Source of the DNA: Richelia sp. CSU_2_1 | GTDB lineage: Bacteria; Cyanobacteriota; Cyanobacteriia; Cyanobacteriales; Microcoleaceae | Length of the DNA stretch: 36,691 nt | Assembly (NCBI GenBank): GCA_012034575.1 | Contig: JAAUPF010000053.1 | Span: forward strand, 1-36,691 | Direction of reading: 5' to 3' | Shown: positions 24,244 through 32,429 of the stretch, piece by piece | How the letters are laid out: every line of letters begins with the position of its first letter | Position numbering within the stretch: the stretch's first letter is position 1 | Translations under genes and position numbers: made by a program | The notes under the pieces: model-generated | The model's database searches: none | The model's input: the letters and a program-made list of their open reading frames with translations, nothing else | What the model was told of the DNA's origin: nothing

Positions 24244-25701
24244 TTACTCACCAGAGATCGTACCTGCTGTTTCTTGTGGCGAATTCCTGTAAAAACTGGC
24301 AATAATTGCTACCATCAACCACCACAACATATTAACTTCCGGTCGGTACCAAACTGTATCCACAAAACCGTGAGCCATCATGCCTGCTAAAGTTGCGATC
24401 GCTGCTATTAACCAAAACCCACCATCCGATTTTAGATTTGGGATTTTAGATTGTAGATTTGAGGATTCTCCTGCTAAATTAGAACTATTGAATTGCGCGT
24501 CGCGCAATTTTTTTATCTGCAACACACCTTGATTGACAGTTGTTGCTAGCAGCCAGATAAAACAACTCAAACCGATAATACCCGTTTCCACCGCAATTTC
24601 TAGCAGCACCGAATAAGCGCTCAAAGCTGTAAATCTCGGCTTCATGTACAGCGGATAAACTTTATTAAACGCATTGTTTCCCGGACCAATTCCGAGGATC
24701 GGTCGATCGCGGATCATGTCAATTACAGCAGTCCAAACATTAATCCGAAAATTGTTGCTGCTGTCGCCGCGCCCGATAAACATACTAGCAACTCGATCGC
24801 GCAGGGGTTCAACTAAAACTATCCCCAAAATGAGCATCCCCGCCAAACTTCCCAACCCCAGCGGCAGCGCCCAAGTCCGCCAAAACCGAGGCATCAAAGG
24901 ACTGTACCAATACCACAGCAGCACCAAAAACACCACCAGTAAAGCCACAAAACCGATCCAAGCGCCGCGGCTGTCGGTGAAGCGCAAACACGCGCAATTT
25001 ACTAGCAGCATCGTCAGCGCTAAAAGTTTGGTTCCCCATCCTTTCCACACAAAAAGTGCGGCAGCACTTAAAGCAATTGCCGGCAGCAAATAAGAACCTA
25101 ACAAGTTAGGATTGCCCAAAAAGCTGTAGGCCCGAGTGAGATTGGCTTGGGTAGAAGTTGGATCGTTCCAAGTAGCTAAGGGCGGCACTTTGTCTATCCA
25201 CTGGCGCACGCCGTAGAAACTGACGATCAGGGAGACATTCAAATATACGGCTATTAAGTACGATCGCCAGCGAGAATCTCGCAGTATCCTCGCCATCAGG
25301 GCAAAAAATAGCAAATACAGCGTCAGCTTCGTCCAACCAGTAAAAGCGGCTGCTTTGACCGGCGACATGGCGGCTGCTACGGTGGAAATACCCCAGTAGA
25401 GAAATACCAGTAAGTGAATCGGCGTCAGGGCGATCGCGCGATCGTCCGAAACAGTCAGCAGCAGCCAAAATGCAGCGCCCGCCGCCATCAAGACTCCCAC
25501 CAAAGCATTGTTGACAAACGGCCCCATGCCAAAAGTCAGGGCCAGCAATACAAAACCTAGGGGTTCGGCCCACTGCATCAGCCAGCTACTCTGCCGCCAA
25601 CTGCGCAAAGGACCGATCGCCCAATTTAATAAATAACTGCCATTTTGCCACTGCAAGAGCGGCAAATTTACCAAAGTTAATTGTTGCCAAACTGAATTCA
25701 T
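24244..25701 (-). CDS. ictB: IctB-type membrane protein (O-antigen ligase/Wzy_C superfamily)
   Basis: The 485-residue product is an integral membrane protein with about ten predicted helices and a large periplasmic loop region containing ILGIGPGNNAFN, the O-antigen ligase signature. The N-terminus (MNSVWQQLTLVNLP...WAEPLGF) is the form seen in cyanobacterial IctB proteins. IctB was first described as affecting inorganic carbon accumulation, but its biochemical activity is unproven and a glycan ligase role is equally consistent with the fold. The start follows GGTAATT-type heptanucleotide repeats by only a few bases and has no clear ribosome-binding site. It lies downstream of the kinase-like gene on the same strand, separated by two repeat arrays. 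Confidence 0.88.
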   Translation of the reverse strand: MNSVWQQLTLVNLPLLQWQNGSYLLNWAIGPLRSWRQSSWLMQWAEPLGFVLLALTFGMGPFVNNALVGVLMAAGAAFWLLLTVSDDRAIALTPIHLLVFLYWGISTVAAAMSPVKAAAFTGWTKLTLYLLFFALMARILRDSRWRSYLIAVYLNVSLIVSFYGVRQWIDKVPPLATWNDPTSTQANLTRAYSFLGNPNLLGSYLLPAIALSAAALFVWKGWGTKLLALTMLLVNCACLRFTDSRGAWIGFVALLVVFLVLLWYWYSPLMPRFWRTWALPLGLGSLAGMLILGIVLVEPLRDRVASMFIGRGDSSNNFRINVWTAVIDMIRDRPILGIGPGNNAFNKVYPLYMKPRFTALSAYSVLLEIAVETGIIGLSCFIWLLATTVNQGVLQIKKLRDAQFNSSNLAGESSNLQSKIPNLKSDGGFWLIAAIATLAGMMAHGFVDTVWYRPEVNMLWWLMVAIIASFYRNSPQETAGTISGE

Positions 25702-25709
25702 TTTTAGAT

Positions 25710-25805
25710 TTGGTAATTGGTAATCGGTAATTGGGAATTGAGAATTGGTAATCGGTAATTGGGAACTGGGAATTGGTAATTGGGCATTGGTAATTGGGTA
25801 TGGGG
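25710..25805. repeat. Heptanucleotide tandem repeats (GGTAATT/GGGAATT)
   Basis: About 13 degenerate 7-bp units of TTGGTAA, TCGGTAA and TTGGGAA type, immediately upstream of ictB. Confidence 0.88.
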
Positions 25806-25829
25806 AGTTGAAAATTAAAGGTTAGCAAC

Positions 25830-25918
25830 CTCTTCCTTCTTCCTTCTTCCTTCTTCCTTCTTCCTTCTTCCTTCTTCCTTCTTCCCTCTTCCTTCTTCCT
25901 TCTTCCTTCTTCCTTCCT
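25830..25918. repeat. Heptanucleotide tandem repeat (CCTTCTT)
   Basis: About 12 tandem copies of CCTTCTT with a few CCCTCTT variants. The array runs right up to the stop codon of the kinase-like gene. Confidence 0.92.
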
Positions 25919-26806
25919 CTATCCTTCCAATAACTCCGTAGCATTTGTGCCAGGCAGCGAAATTGAGTAGCGATACCCAGATTCCGGCGATCCTTGAATC
26001 GAAAGTTGACCGCCTTGGATTTCCGCCAACTGACAGCAAAGCAACAGCCCCAAGCGTTCCCTGCCCCCATAGCCAGCTAAAACAGGCGCGGTATCCGCCG
26101 CATTCTCGGCCACCAAAGCCGCCAACTCAGAAAACGAAAGCGTCAATCGCTGCGAACTTTGTGCTGGTTTCGGCGGTTCGATTCCCGTTTCCCGGCCTTC
26201 GGAGTTTGAGGGCGAACCGTTGTTCCCCGAACCTTTCAACAAATAATCGGAATAGAGTTTAGCATGGGGCAAGCTTTCTCCCAACCAAGGGTGAAACACC
26301 CAAACTCCGAAGTTGATGCCGTCTTCTTTACGAGCGATATGTACTCGAATCACGCTACCTCCGCCTGCTGATTGAATGACGCTAAAAATTAAATGGTGCA
26401 GCATTTGCTGCACTTTATCCTTATCCAGCAGCCAGATGCGCGGTCCGGGGCCTGCCGACAGGTTAATTTCTTGTTCTCGGCGGCTGGCTACCTGCGACAG
26501 GGTAGTTACCACCTGCTGGCACAAAGTTTCTATATCAATGGCGGTACGCTTGACGGCGAAACCAGAATCTTCGAGCTCTGCCAAGCCTAAAATTTCTTCA
26601 ACGAGCGATCGCAAAGACCGGCTGCTATCTTGGATTACGTCAATATATTCTTTTTGCTTGCTTGTCAAGGGACCGTAAATTTCTTGGCTCAAAACGCTTG
26701 CCATGCCGAGGACTGAAGTGAGCGGAGTGAGCAATTCCTGCGCTAAATTATTCAGCAGTTTTACCTTAATTGAGTTAGTAGACAAATCTATAGGCTTGTT
26801 AGTCAT
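25919..26806 (-). CDS. Histidine-kinase-like protein lacking the phosphoacceptor His
   Basis: The 295-residue cytoplasmic protein resembles a kinase core: a dimerisation helix pair (about 17-80) and a GHKL-type ATP-binding region (about 110-290). At the phosphoacceptor position it reads LAQELLTPLT, with Q23 where active kinases have His. The N box is weak (LHHLIFSVIQSA) and the G1 box is not recognisable, while a G2-like GLLLCCQLAEIQGGQ is kept near the C-terminus. Autophosphorylation is therefore unlikely; a scaffold or regulator role is inferred. The family appears conserved in cyanobacteria from memory, so this may be an old divergent form and not a recent mutation. There is no receiver or sensory domain, and no receiver gene nearby. 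Confidence 0.82.
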   Translation of the reverse strand: MTNKPIDLSTNSIKVKLLNNLAQELLTPLTSVLGMASVLSQEIYGPLTSKQKEYIDVIQDSSRSLRSLVEEILGLAELEDSGFAVKRTAIDIETLCQQVVTTLSQVASRREQEINLSAGPGPRIWLLDKDKVQQMLHHLIFSVIQSAGGGSVIRVHIARKEDGINFGVWVFHPWLGESLPHAKLYSDYLLKGSGNNGSPSNSEGRETGIEPPKPAQSSQRLTLSFSELAALVAENAADTAPVLAGYGGRERLGLLLCCQLAEIQGGQLSIQGSPESGYRYSISLPGTNATELLEG

Positions 26807-26965
26807 CGGTTGTTTTGCTTAGTTATCGATCGTTTATTCTCCGAGGTTTATGAAACCTCTTTCCAAAGTCTATAATAAAAGCCAGGGGATTGAAGCAGGA
26901 CTTACGGGTAATTTCAGCCTGAAAAATAACTAACTAATAACTAATAACTGATGACTGACAACTAA

Positions 26966-28429
26966 TTACGATCGAATCATTCCTTCTAAAGCTGCTTGCA
27001 AATCTTGAGTGAGTTCGGCAACTGCTAGCCTGCGGCTGGCTTGATATGCGTCCCAACGCGAACTCACCGATATCGGTTCGCCGACGGTCATTTGCACCTG
27101 CTGTTTGCCTAACTTCGGTCTGCCGAAAGGATTTCCGCCTTTGATGCGTGTCAGTACGTCCCACAGCAGTAAAGTTGTTTCTGCCAAACGTTCGGCGGTG
27201 AGTTTTTCTTGCACGTACCTGCCGGTGACGGACACGAAACTTTCTACCAATCTCATGTGCCACATCCGGAGACTTGCTTCTTCAGCAATTCGATCGGCCA
27301 ATCCCCGATCTAAGGGACAAAGTACGGCAATATCTTTGATATCTTCGCGGTAAATATAGTCCCATCCTGCTTGTTCCAAACGGCGGCAGCGATCGATCAA
27401 ACTGCCTTTTGGTTTCAAATTAAAATATTCTTCTGCTACTTGCAAAGCAACATCTAAAAGTGCTTTTAATCTCGCTGTAAAAACTCGTTCGCCGTCCGAT
27501 CGCTCTGTTTTTAGATCTCCCCGATCGCCCGGTATCTGCTGCGAACTTACCTCAATTTTTGAGGGTAAAGTTTGATGGTAAAAACGAGTATAAAATTCTT
27601 CCATTACTGACAGCAAATGCCCCCCCAATCGAATTAACCGTCGGTATTGGAAGTTGTGAAAGTGGCGTTCTTGATGTTGTGCCTCGGGTTTGACAGCATC
27701 TAAATTGCTGTGGTTACTGCTATCTAAAGGTGGCAAACCGCAGTCAGTTTCTAATTGAGTTAAAAGTTTTTCTAAAGCTTGCCAAGGTGGCTCGACATAG
27801 CGGTATTGAATCCCCACCGGCACAATTAAAACTTTTTCCGTGCGTCCGGATTTCAGCAAATCTTCAACGCACCAAAATCCCATTTGAGCGATGCCCGGTT
27901 CGAGGGGACTCACTATTTCATTATGACCGTTGGTAGCGCCTTCGGGAGCAGCAGCGATCGGGAAACTACTGTTAGCAAATAAATCGCGGGCCGATCGCAA
28001 TCCAGTTCGATCGATCTTACCGCGAACGATCGGAGTACCGCCGAGTTGCGAATACAGCCACCCGACTCCCGCACCGGCCCACAGGGGAATTCCGCGATCG
28101 TAAATAAAGTTCGAGTGTACGGGGGATTGCAGGGGAATACCTTTCGCTTTTGCCGCTTGGGGAACGAGTTTCCACACCAGTTGTCCCAAACAGTAAGGAT
28201 CTTCGGTGTTGGGATGGCGGAATGCTAGCAAAAAACGAACTTTTTGGTTTTGAAATGCGTGAAAAATTTCGGCGAGGGTTTCGACGTTTTCGGCTTGAAT
28301 TTGGCTGATATTCGTGCGACATTTCAACCACCAGGGGAGAATTTGCCGGCATCCCTGCGCGATTAGGGGGTTGTAGGCTGGGGGTATGAACTCTAGCGGC
28401 GGCTGAACTTGGTTGATTGAGTTGGACAT
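26966..28429 (-). CDS. PlsC-like acyltransferase (1-acyl-glycerol-3-phosphate acyltransferase family)
   Basis: The 487-residue product has the acyltransferase HX4D motif in FRHPNTEDP (H72, D77) and a second block PEGATNGHNE in the place of the usual EGTR motif; GTPIVRGKIDR provides the intermediate block. By family knowledge such enzymes transfer an acyl chain to lysophosphatidic acid or a related acceptor at the membrane. The substrate is uncertain because of the changed EGxR block and an added C-terminal part of about 230 residues not found in short PlsC enzymes. No strong membrane helix is evident, so peripheral attachment is likely. It reads in the same direction as the upstream RNase gene, with a repeat-containing gap of about 210 bases. 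Confidence 0.8.
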   Translation of the reverse strand: MSNSINQVQPPLEFIPPAYNPLIAQGCRQILPWWLKCRTNISQIQAENVETLAEIFHAFQNQKVRFLLAFRHPNTEDPYCLGQLVWKLVPQAAKAKGIPLQSPVHSNFIYDRGIPLWAGAGVGWLYSQLGGTPIVRGKIDRTGLRSARDLFANSSFPIAAAPEGATNGHNEIVSPLEPGIAQMGFWCVEDLLKSGRTEKVLIVPVGIQYRYVEPPWQALEKLLTQLETDCGLPPLDSSNHSNLDAVKPEAQHQERHFHNFQYRRLIRLGGHLLSVMEEFYTRFYHQTLPSKIEVSSQQIPGDRGDLKTERSDGERVFTARLKALLDVALQVAEEYFNLKPKGSLIDRCRRLEQAGWDYIYREDIKDIAVLCPLDRGLADRIAEEASLRMWHMRLVESFVSVTGRYVQEKLTAERLAETTLLLWDVLTRIKGGNPFGRPKLGKQQVQMTVGEPISVSSRWDAYQASRRLAVAELTQDLQAALEGMIRS

Positions 28430-28493
28430 CGGAGAATTTGGGATTTTAAATTTTAGATTTTAGCCAACTATAGTCTGAGTTTTTTTGATTTTT

Positions 28494-28530
28494 AACCGCA
28501 GAGGACGCAGAGACCGCCGAGGAAGAAGAG
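28494..28530. repeat. Dispersed AACCGCAGAGGACGCAGAG repeat
   Basis: Reverse-oriented relative of the 9-bp array at 22571-22600; common small repeat type in filamentous cyanobacteria (from memory). Confidence 0.55.
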
Positions 28531-28590
28531 GAGAGACTGAATTTGAGATTTGAGATTTGAGTTCTTACTATAAATCTCAAACCTCAAGCC

Positions 28591-28633
28591 TAACACCTAC
28601 TACCTACCACCTAACACCTAACACCTAACACCT
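28591..28633. repeat. Heptanucleotide tandem repeat (CACCTAA)
   Basis: Degenerate then perfect copies of CACCTAA lying just downstream of the restored stop of the RNase gene. Confidence 0.75.
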
Positions 28634-28706
28634 TCTTCTGCTTATTGTGCTGCTTGAAAAATCATTTCTTGAAAGTAGATAGTTTCCGATCGAGGGTCGC
28701 AATTAG

Positions 28707-30647
28707 TTACTTTAACTTCAAAGCGTTCGCCGATTTCGACGCGCGCCCGAACCGCATAGCTAATTCTAAACCCAGTTCTTCCAATAAAATCAAGCCGACA
28801 TTGCTATCTTCCCGCAACCAACGCAGCATTATCGCTTCCCACACTTCATCGGGATTGCGCCGCAAATATTCCAATCCCCAGTAGCGATTGGTTTGACGTT
28901 CGACGGTGGAAGCTTCTTTAACTGCGGTGCCGAGACTCATCACGATTTCCTGTACTTGTTCGGCAGCAAAGGGCAGGGTTTCGCCCCGCAGGTAAGCTTT
29001 AATTTGAAAGTGAGTCAGCAAGTCGGTGTAGCGCCGGATGGGAGAAGTAACTTGAGTGTATGCTTCCAAGCCCAAGCCGGAGTGTCTTGCGGGAGTCAAG
29101 CCCATTTCGCTGCGGGGCATACAGCGGCGCACGGCACAGGCCCTGGCCGGCCCGGCGGGGACAGCTAGCAGTTCTTCTTCGGGAGGGAGTTCGGGTTGGG
29201 GCTGATAGCGGTAGGGTATGGGGAGGTTGTGGGCTTGACCGTAGCGGGCTGCTACTTCCCCGGCGAGGATCATCATTTCGGCTACTAAGTCTCGGGCTGG
29301 GGAGTCGTTGATGACGTGGATATCGATGTCGTCGCCCTTGACTTTGATGACAGATTCGGGCATGAAAATCGCGATCGCACCTTGGGTTTGCCGCCATTGT
29401 TGGCGGAGTTTAGCTGCTTTGGCGATCGCAGCAATCTCCGGTTCTGCCGTAATTCCCAACTCTAGCATTTCGTCTACATCATCATAGGTCAAGCGGTAAG
29501 TGGGTTTGACCGTACTGGTGCAAATGCTGTAATCACCGATTGCGCCGGTTTCATCTAAAGTGACGCTGAAGCTGAGGGCGCTGCATTCTTGACCTTGATT
29601 TAAGCTCATCGGCCCGGTTGCCAAAGCTGGGGGAAACATCGGGATCATCCCGGTAGGGAGGTAAACCGTAGTCGTGCGCTTTCTGGCTTCGATATCGAGT
29701 TCGTCGCCGGGGGATAGCAAGCTGGTGGGATCTGCTATGTGTATCCAAATCCGCTGCTGGTCGTTTTCGAGAAATTCTAAGCTGAGGCCGTCGTCGATTT
29801 CGGTGGTGCTTTCGTCGTCGATCGTGTAAACCTTGAGGTGAGTTAAATCTAGGCGATTTGCGCGATCGTCAGTTGGGGGATTTTCCAGGCAGCGTTGGGC
29901 CACTTCTAATACCTTGGCGGAGAATTGTTGGGGAATTTGACTGCGCCGCAAAAACAGGTTTTCGTGGGTGCTCCACAGTCCGAGTTCGATGAGGAGTTGG
30001 AATGCTGCTTCGGGGGTTTCGGAACGTTCTAAGCTAACAAGAGTTTCGAGGGCGGGGGTGCGGTGGGTGGCTTCTTCTCCTAGGGTGGCAAAGCGTTCTA
30101 GGGCGTCGAGGCGAGTCCGATCGCTCTGCTGCCATTCTACTGTTTCTCCTGCCAGCCGCTGTTTGACTCGCTGCCAAAATCCTTGGGATTCTTGGTGTCG
30201 CTGCTGTTCTACTTCTTGCTGATGTTTGATTTCGGCTACTTGGGCGGCGGAACGCGGTTCGTAGCGATCGCCCTTTTGTTTGAAGTACAGTTTGTCTGTT
30301 GATAGCAAACAGTAAGCCGCGTAGCATTGGGCGGGGCTGCGATCGGAAAATAGCAGCATTGCTAGGGATTCCGGATCTGCTGTTTCTCCGTCGCCTACTA
30401 ACAGTTCCCAAGCTATTTCCAGGCTTGAAGGATCTGAGTAAACTTCTACTTCTTTGAGAAATCTAGGAATATCTGATGGTTTGTAGGTTTCGCCCGCGAT
30501 TTCGTAACTGATTTGTTTCGGCGGTATGCTGTGGGGCTGGCTGTTTTCGTCTACTACAACCCAATTTTTTTTGCCGTCGGGGCGATCGGCTACGGCCAGA
30601 CGGCGGTCGCCGTGCAGTCTAAATTCTACTAATGTTCCCTTCTCCAC
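28707..30647 (-). CDS. RNase II/R-family 3'-5' exoribonuclease, apparent 3' frameshift
   Basis: The 646-residue open frame is an RNB-domain exoribonuclease that degrades single-stranded RNA with Mg2+. The catalytic aspartate cluster is in TIDDESTTEIDDGLSLE (about 275-291), followed by IWIHIADPTSLLSPGDELD and MIPMFPPALATGPMSLNQG. The C-terminal RNB part shows YTQVTSPIRRYTDLLTHFQI. The start is GTG (MEKGTLVEFRLHG) with only a weak ribosome-binding site. The last 10 residues after MRFGRA look wrong. Adding one base near 28738-28746 continues as VEIGERFEVKVTNCDPRSET, then IYFQEMIFQAAQ, stopping at 28642, giving about 668 residues, the expected length. It follows rpmG and rpsR on the same strand. 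Confidence 0.9.
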   Translation of the reverse strand: MEKGTLVEFRLHGDRRLAVADRPDGKKNWVVVDENSQPHSIPPKQISYEIAGETYKPSDIPRFLKEVEVYSDPSSLEIAWELLVGDGETADPESLAMLLFSDRSPAQCYAAYCLLSTDKLYFKQKGDRYEPRSAAQVAEIKHQQEVEQQRHQESQGFWQRVKQRLAGETVEWQQSDRTRLDALERFATLGEEATHRTPALETLVSLERSETPEAAFQLLIELGLWSTHENLFLRRSQIPQQFSAKVLEVAQRCLENPPTDDRANRLDLTHLKVYTIDDESTTEIDDGLSLEFLENDQQRIWIHIADPTSLLSPGDELDIEARKRTTTVYLPTGMIPMFPPALATGPMSLNQGQECSALSFSVTLDETGAIGDYSICTSTVKPTYRLTYDDVDEMLELGITAEPEIAAIAKAAKLRQQWRQTQGAIAIFMPESVIKVKGDDIDIHVINDSPARDLVAEMMILAGEVAARYGQAHNLPIPYRYQPQPELPPEEELLAVPAGPARACAVRRCMPRSEMGLTPARHSGLGLEAYTQVTSPIRRYTDLLTHFQIKAYLRGETLPFAAEQVQEIVMSLGTAVKEASTVERQTNRYWGLEYLRRNPDEVWEAIMLRWLREDSNVGLILLEELGLELAMRFGRASKSANALKLK

Positions 30648-30858
30648 TTGCCGATTTATTTTGTATTTTAGATTTTAGATTTTTAAGATTGCTGCTGGTT
30701 GGGTTTCTCGCTGGGGATTTTAGATTTTGGAGTTTTGTAATTTTTCCTGTCAATTATCCAGCTATTTACAATCTCGAAAATTGCTTTTTTCTGGGTTTTT
30801 AACTTTTGACTTTTGTTTTTTCCGTCCAAAATCTAAAATCTAAAATCCAAAATCCTCG

Positions 30859-31074
30859 TTAGCCTTCTTGGTTGACGAAGGGCAGCAAGGCCAGTATTCT
30901 AGCTCTTTTGATGCTTCTCGTCAAGTCCCGCTGCTGTTTTGCGGTCAAGCCTGTAATCCGGCGGGGCAGAATTTTGCCTCTTTCGGTGATGTATTTTTTC
31001 AGCAAATCGACATCTTTGTAGTCGATCGGTTCTCCCGGTTTGATTGGCGAAACGCGCCGTCTGAAGTATGTCAT
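30859..31074 (-). CDS. rpsR: 30S ribosomal protein S18
   Basis: The 71-residue basic protein matches bS18 along its length: [33 protein letters not shown] and the C-terminal [12 protein letters not shown]. It binds 16S rRNA in the platform of the small subunit. The start codon is immediately preceded by GGTAATT-type heptanucleotide repeats, so no Shine-Dalgarno sequence is available in the last 80 bases. It lies between rpmG and the RNase gene, the order typical of cyanobacteria. Confidence 0.97.
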   Translation of the reverse strand: MTYFRRRVSPIKPGEPIDYKDVDLLKKYITERGKILPRRITGLTAKQQRDLTRSIKRARILALLPFVNQEG

Positions 31075-31154
31075 GGTAATTGGTAATTGTCAGTTGGTAA
31101 TTGGTAATTGTCAGTTGGTAATTGGTAATTGTCAGTTGGTAATTGGTAATTGGT
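31075..31154. repeat. Heptanucleotide tandem repeats (GGTAATT/GTCAGTT) abutting rpsR
   Basis: About eleven 7-bp units of TTGGTAA and TTGTCAG types that begin at the base next to the rpsR start codon. Confidence 0.9.
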
Positions 31155-31190
31155 AAATTGATTAATGACTCCTGACTGATGACTCAATAA

Positions 31191-31263
31191 CTGTCAACTG
31201 TCAACTGTCAACTGTCAACTCTTCCCTCTTCCTTCTTCCTTCTTCCTTCTTCCCTCTTCCTTC
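31191..31263. repeat. Two adjacent heptanucleotide arrays (CAACTGT then CCTTCTT)
   Basis: Four CAACTGT units (31191-31219) switch directly to about six CCTTCTT/CCCTCTT units (31220-31263), ending 3 bases before the rpmG stop codon. Confidence 0.9.
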
Positions 31264-31266
31264 TGA

Positions 31267-31455
31267 CTACTTGATTTCTTTGTGAGTGGTGTGCTTGTTG
31301 CAGTGGGTGCAGAACTTTTTGAGTTCCAGCCGCGCCGTCGTGTTGCGGCGATTTTTGGTGGTGGTGTACCGAGAAACGCCTTTCGAGCGCTTGCTGGGGT
31401 TGGTTCGACACTCTGTACACTCTAGAGTAATTATGATGCGGACGCCTTTAGCCAT
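31267..31455 (-). CDS. rpmG: 50S ribosomal protein L33
   Basis: The 62-residue product is bL33: [16 protein letters not shown] at the N-terminus, [11 protein letters not shown] in the middle, and [15 protein letters not shown] at the end. The CxxC pairs (C13/C16 and the C-terminal CTHC) identify the zinc-ribbon form. It is encoded 190 bases upstream of rpsR on the same strand, with the gap filled by repeats. Confidence 0.97.
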   Translation of the reverse strand: MAKGVRIIITLECTECRTNPSKRSKGVSRYTTTKNRRNTTARLELKKFCTHCNKHTTHKEIK

Positions 31456-31501
31456 AATTCTTAATAAATTTGGACTTTTCGACTAATTTAAACACAATTT
31501 A

Positions 31502-32035
31502 TTATCTTCTCACATTGCTCTGCACTTGGTCAAGCAATCTCTTAACTTTGATGTCGAGGAAGTAGCCCCGGCGGGTGCCGGTGACGATCGTCCCTGCGAG
31601 GCGATCGTGCAAGGCTTGGGGAAATCTTTCGGTGTCGGTAAAAGCGGGGCTGCAGTCGATCGCCAGCGGCAGCAGCAGCAACAAGACGGCGGCATTAGTG
31701 GAGGTGAGTCCGCCTATACCCGCGAAGGCTAGGGCGGCACAGGTACCGAGCACGGCTTCGCGCTTGCAAAGTTCTTGAACGCCAGGGAGGCGCTTGAGTT
31801 GGGGATCTACAACTTTCACGTTGACAGCCCAGCGGCCGAGGCTTTGACCTTGGTTTTTCCGGGCGACGGGTACGCGCATTATCATCCACAACAGGATGAA
31901 AAATATGGTATGGACGATCGGATTGGTGCCGATGAGCAAACTGGGCAGCCAAACGGCGATCGCGTCGATGCAGAAAGCAGCGGCGCGTTGGCCGATCGTG
32001 GCTTTGGGAATCAGCGGTACTATGTCGGAACTCAT
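31502..32035 (-). CDS. RDD family membrane protein
   Basis: The 177-residue product matches the RDD domain: QRAAAFCIDAIAVWLPSLL begins the first helix with the A-x-x-D signature, HTIFFILLWMIM the second, and GQSLGRWAVNVKV is the conserved post-helix loop. A third hydrophobic segment (AAVLLLLLPLAID) is followed by FPQALHDRLAGTIVTGTRRG, the usual ending with HDRLAGT. The family is of unclear function, with ion or solute transport proposed for some members. It lies 46 bases upstream of rpmG and may be cotranscribed. About 60% of residues are in or next to hydrophobic stretches, so it resides in a membrane. Confidence 0.88.
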   Translation of the reverse strand: MSSDIVPLIPKATIGQRAAAFCIDAIAVWLPSLLIGTNPIVHTIFFILLWMIMRVPVARKNQGQSLGRWAVNVKVVDPQLKRLPGVQELCKREAVLGTCAALAFAGIGGLTSTNAAVLLLLLPLAIDCSPAFTDTERFPQALHDRLAGTIVTGTRRGYFLDIKVKRLLDQVQSNVRR

Positions 32036-32099
32036 AGGAAAAAGGGCGATCGCGACTGGCTATCTTTCCTATATTAAGCTTTCGATCGGTCGATCGACC

Positions 32100-32429
32100 T
32101 CAATAACTTTCTTCGATGCAGAAACCGGGTTTTTTTACCATCTGTGTCGATCGAAACCCAGTTTCTTTGGTACGATCTGTCCCATCAAGCAGAAAACGGC
32201 GATCGCCCACTCCCAACTGCTTTTTCGACTTCTCCACCTCCTGCCAAAGCGTTTCTATCTGCGCAAACGCCTGTTCTACAGAAAGTTTACCGTTCGAGGT
32301 TAAAGCGCTGATGTAACCCACGCGCTGGGTAAACTCTTGTAAGTTAGCATTAAATACCAAATTTTCTGGCTTGACTTCGCCGTAGTAGCGACCTTGAGGA
32401 TATAAAAAATTTTGTGAATTTCCAGTCAT
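32100..32429 (-). CDS. Small conserved cyanobacterial protein with repeat-derived C-terminal extension
   Basis: The 109-residue product has a conserved-looking core, FLYPQGRYYGEVKPENLVFN and LQEFTQRVGYISALTSNGK, resembling a small cyanobacterial family that I recall being labelled DUF7219; the label is from memory. The function is unknown. A strong GGGAGG ribosome-binding site precedes the ATG. The last 30 or so residues (DRTKETGFRSTQMVKKPGF onward) are read from an AAACCGGGTTT/CAGTTTCTTTGG dispersed repeat at 32116-32172, a copy of the element at 9793-9872. The ancestral protein probably ended near residue 80. It is soluble and has no recognised catalytic motif. Confidence 0.75.
   Translation of the reverse strand: MTGNSQNFLYPQGRYYGEVKPENLVFNANLQEFTQRVGYISALTSNGKLSVEQAFAQIETLWQEVEKSKKQLGVGDRRFLLDGTDRTKETGFRSTQMVKKPGFCIEESY
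32116..32172. repeat. Dispersed repeat inside a coding region
   Basis: GCAGAAACCGGGTTTTTTTA and AACCCAGTTTCTTTGGTAC lie in the same order and spacing class as the intergenic copy near 9793-9872. Here the element encodes the C-terminus of the small conserved protein. Confidence 0.7.
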
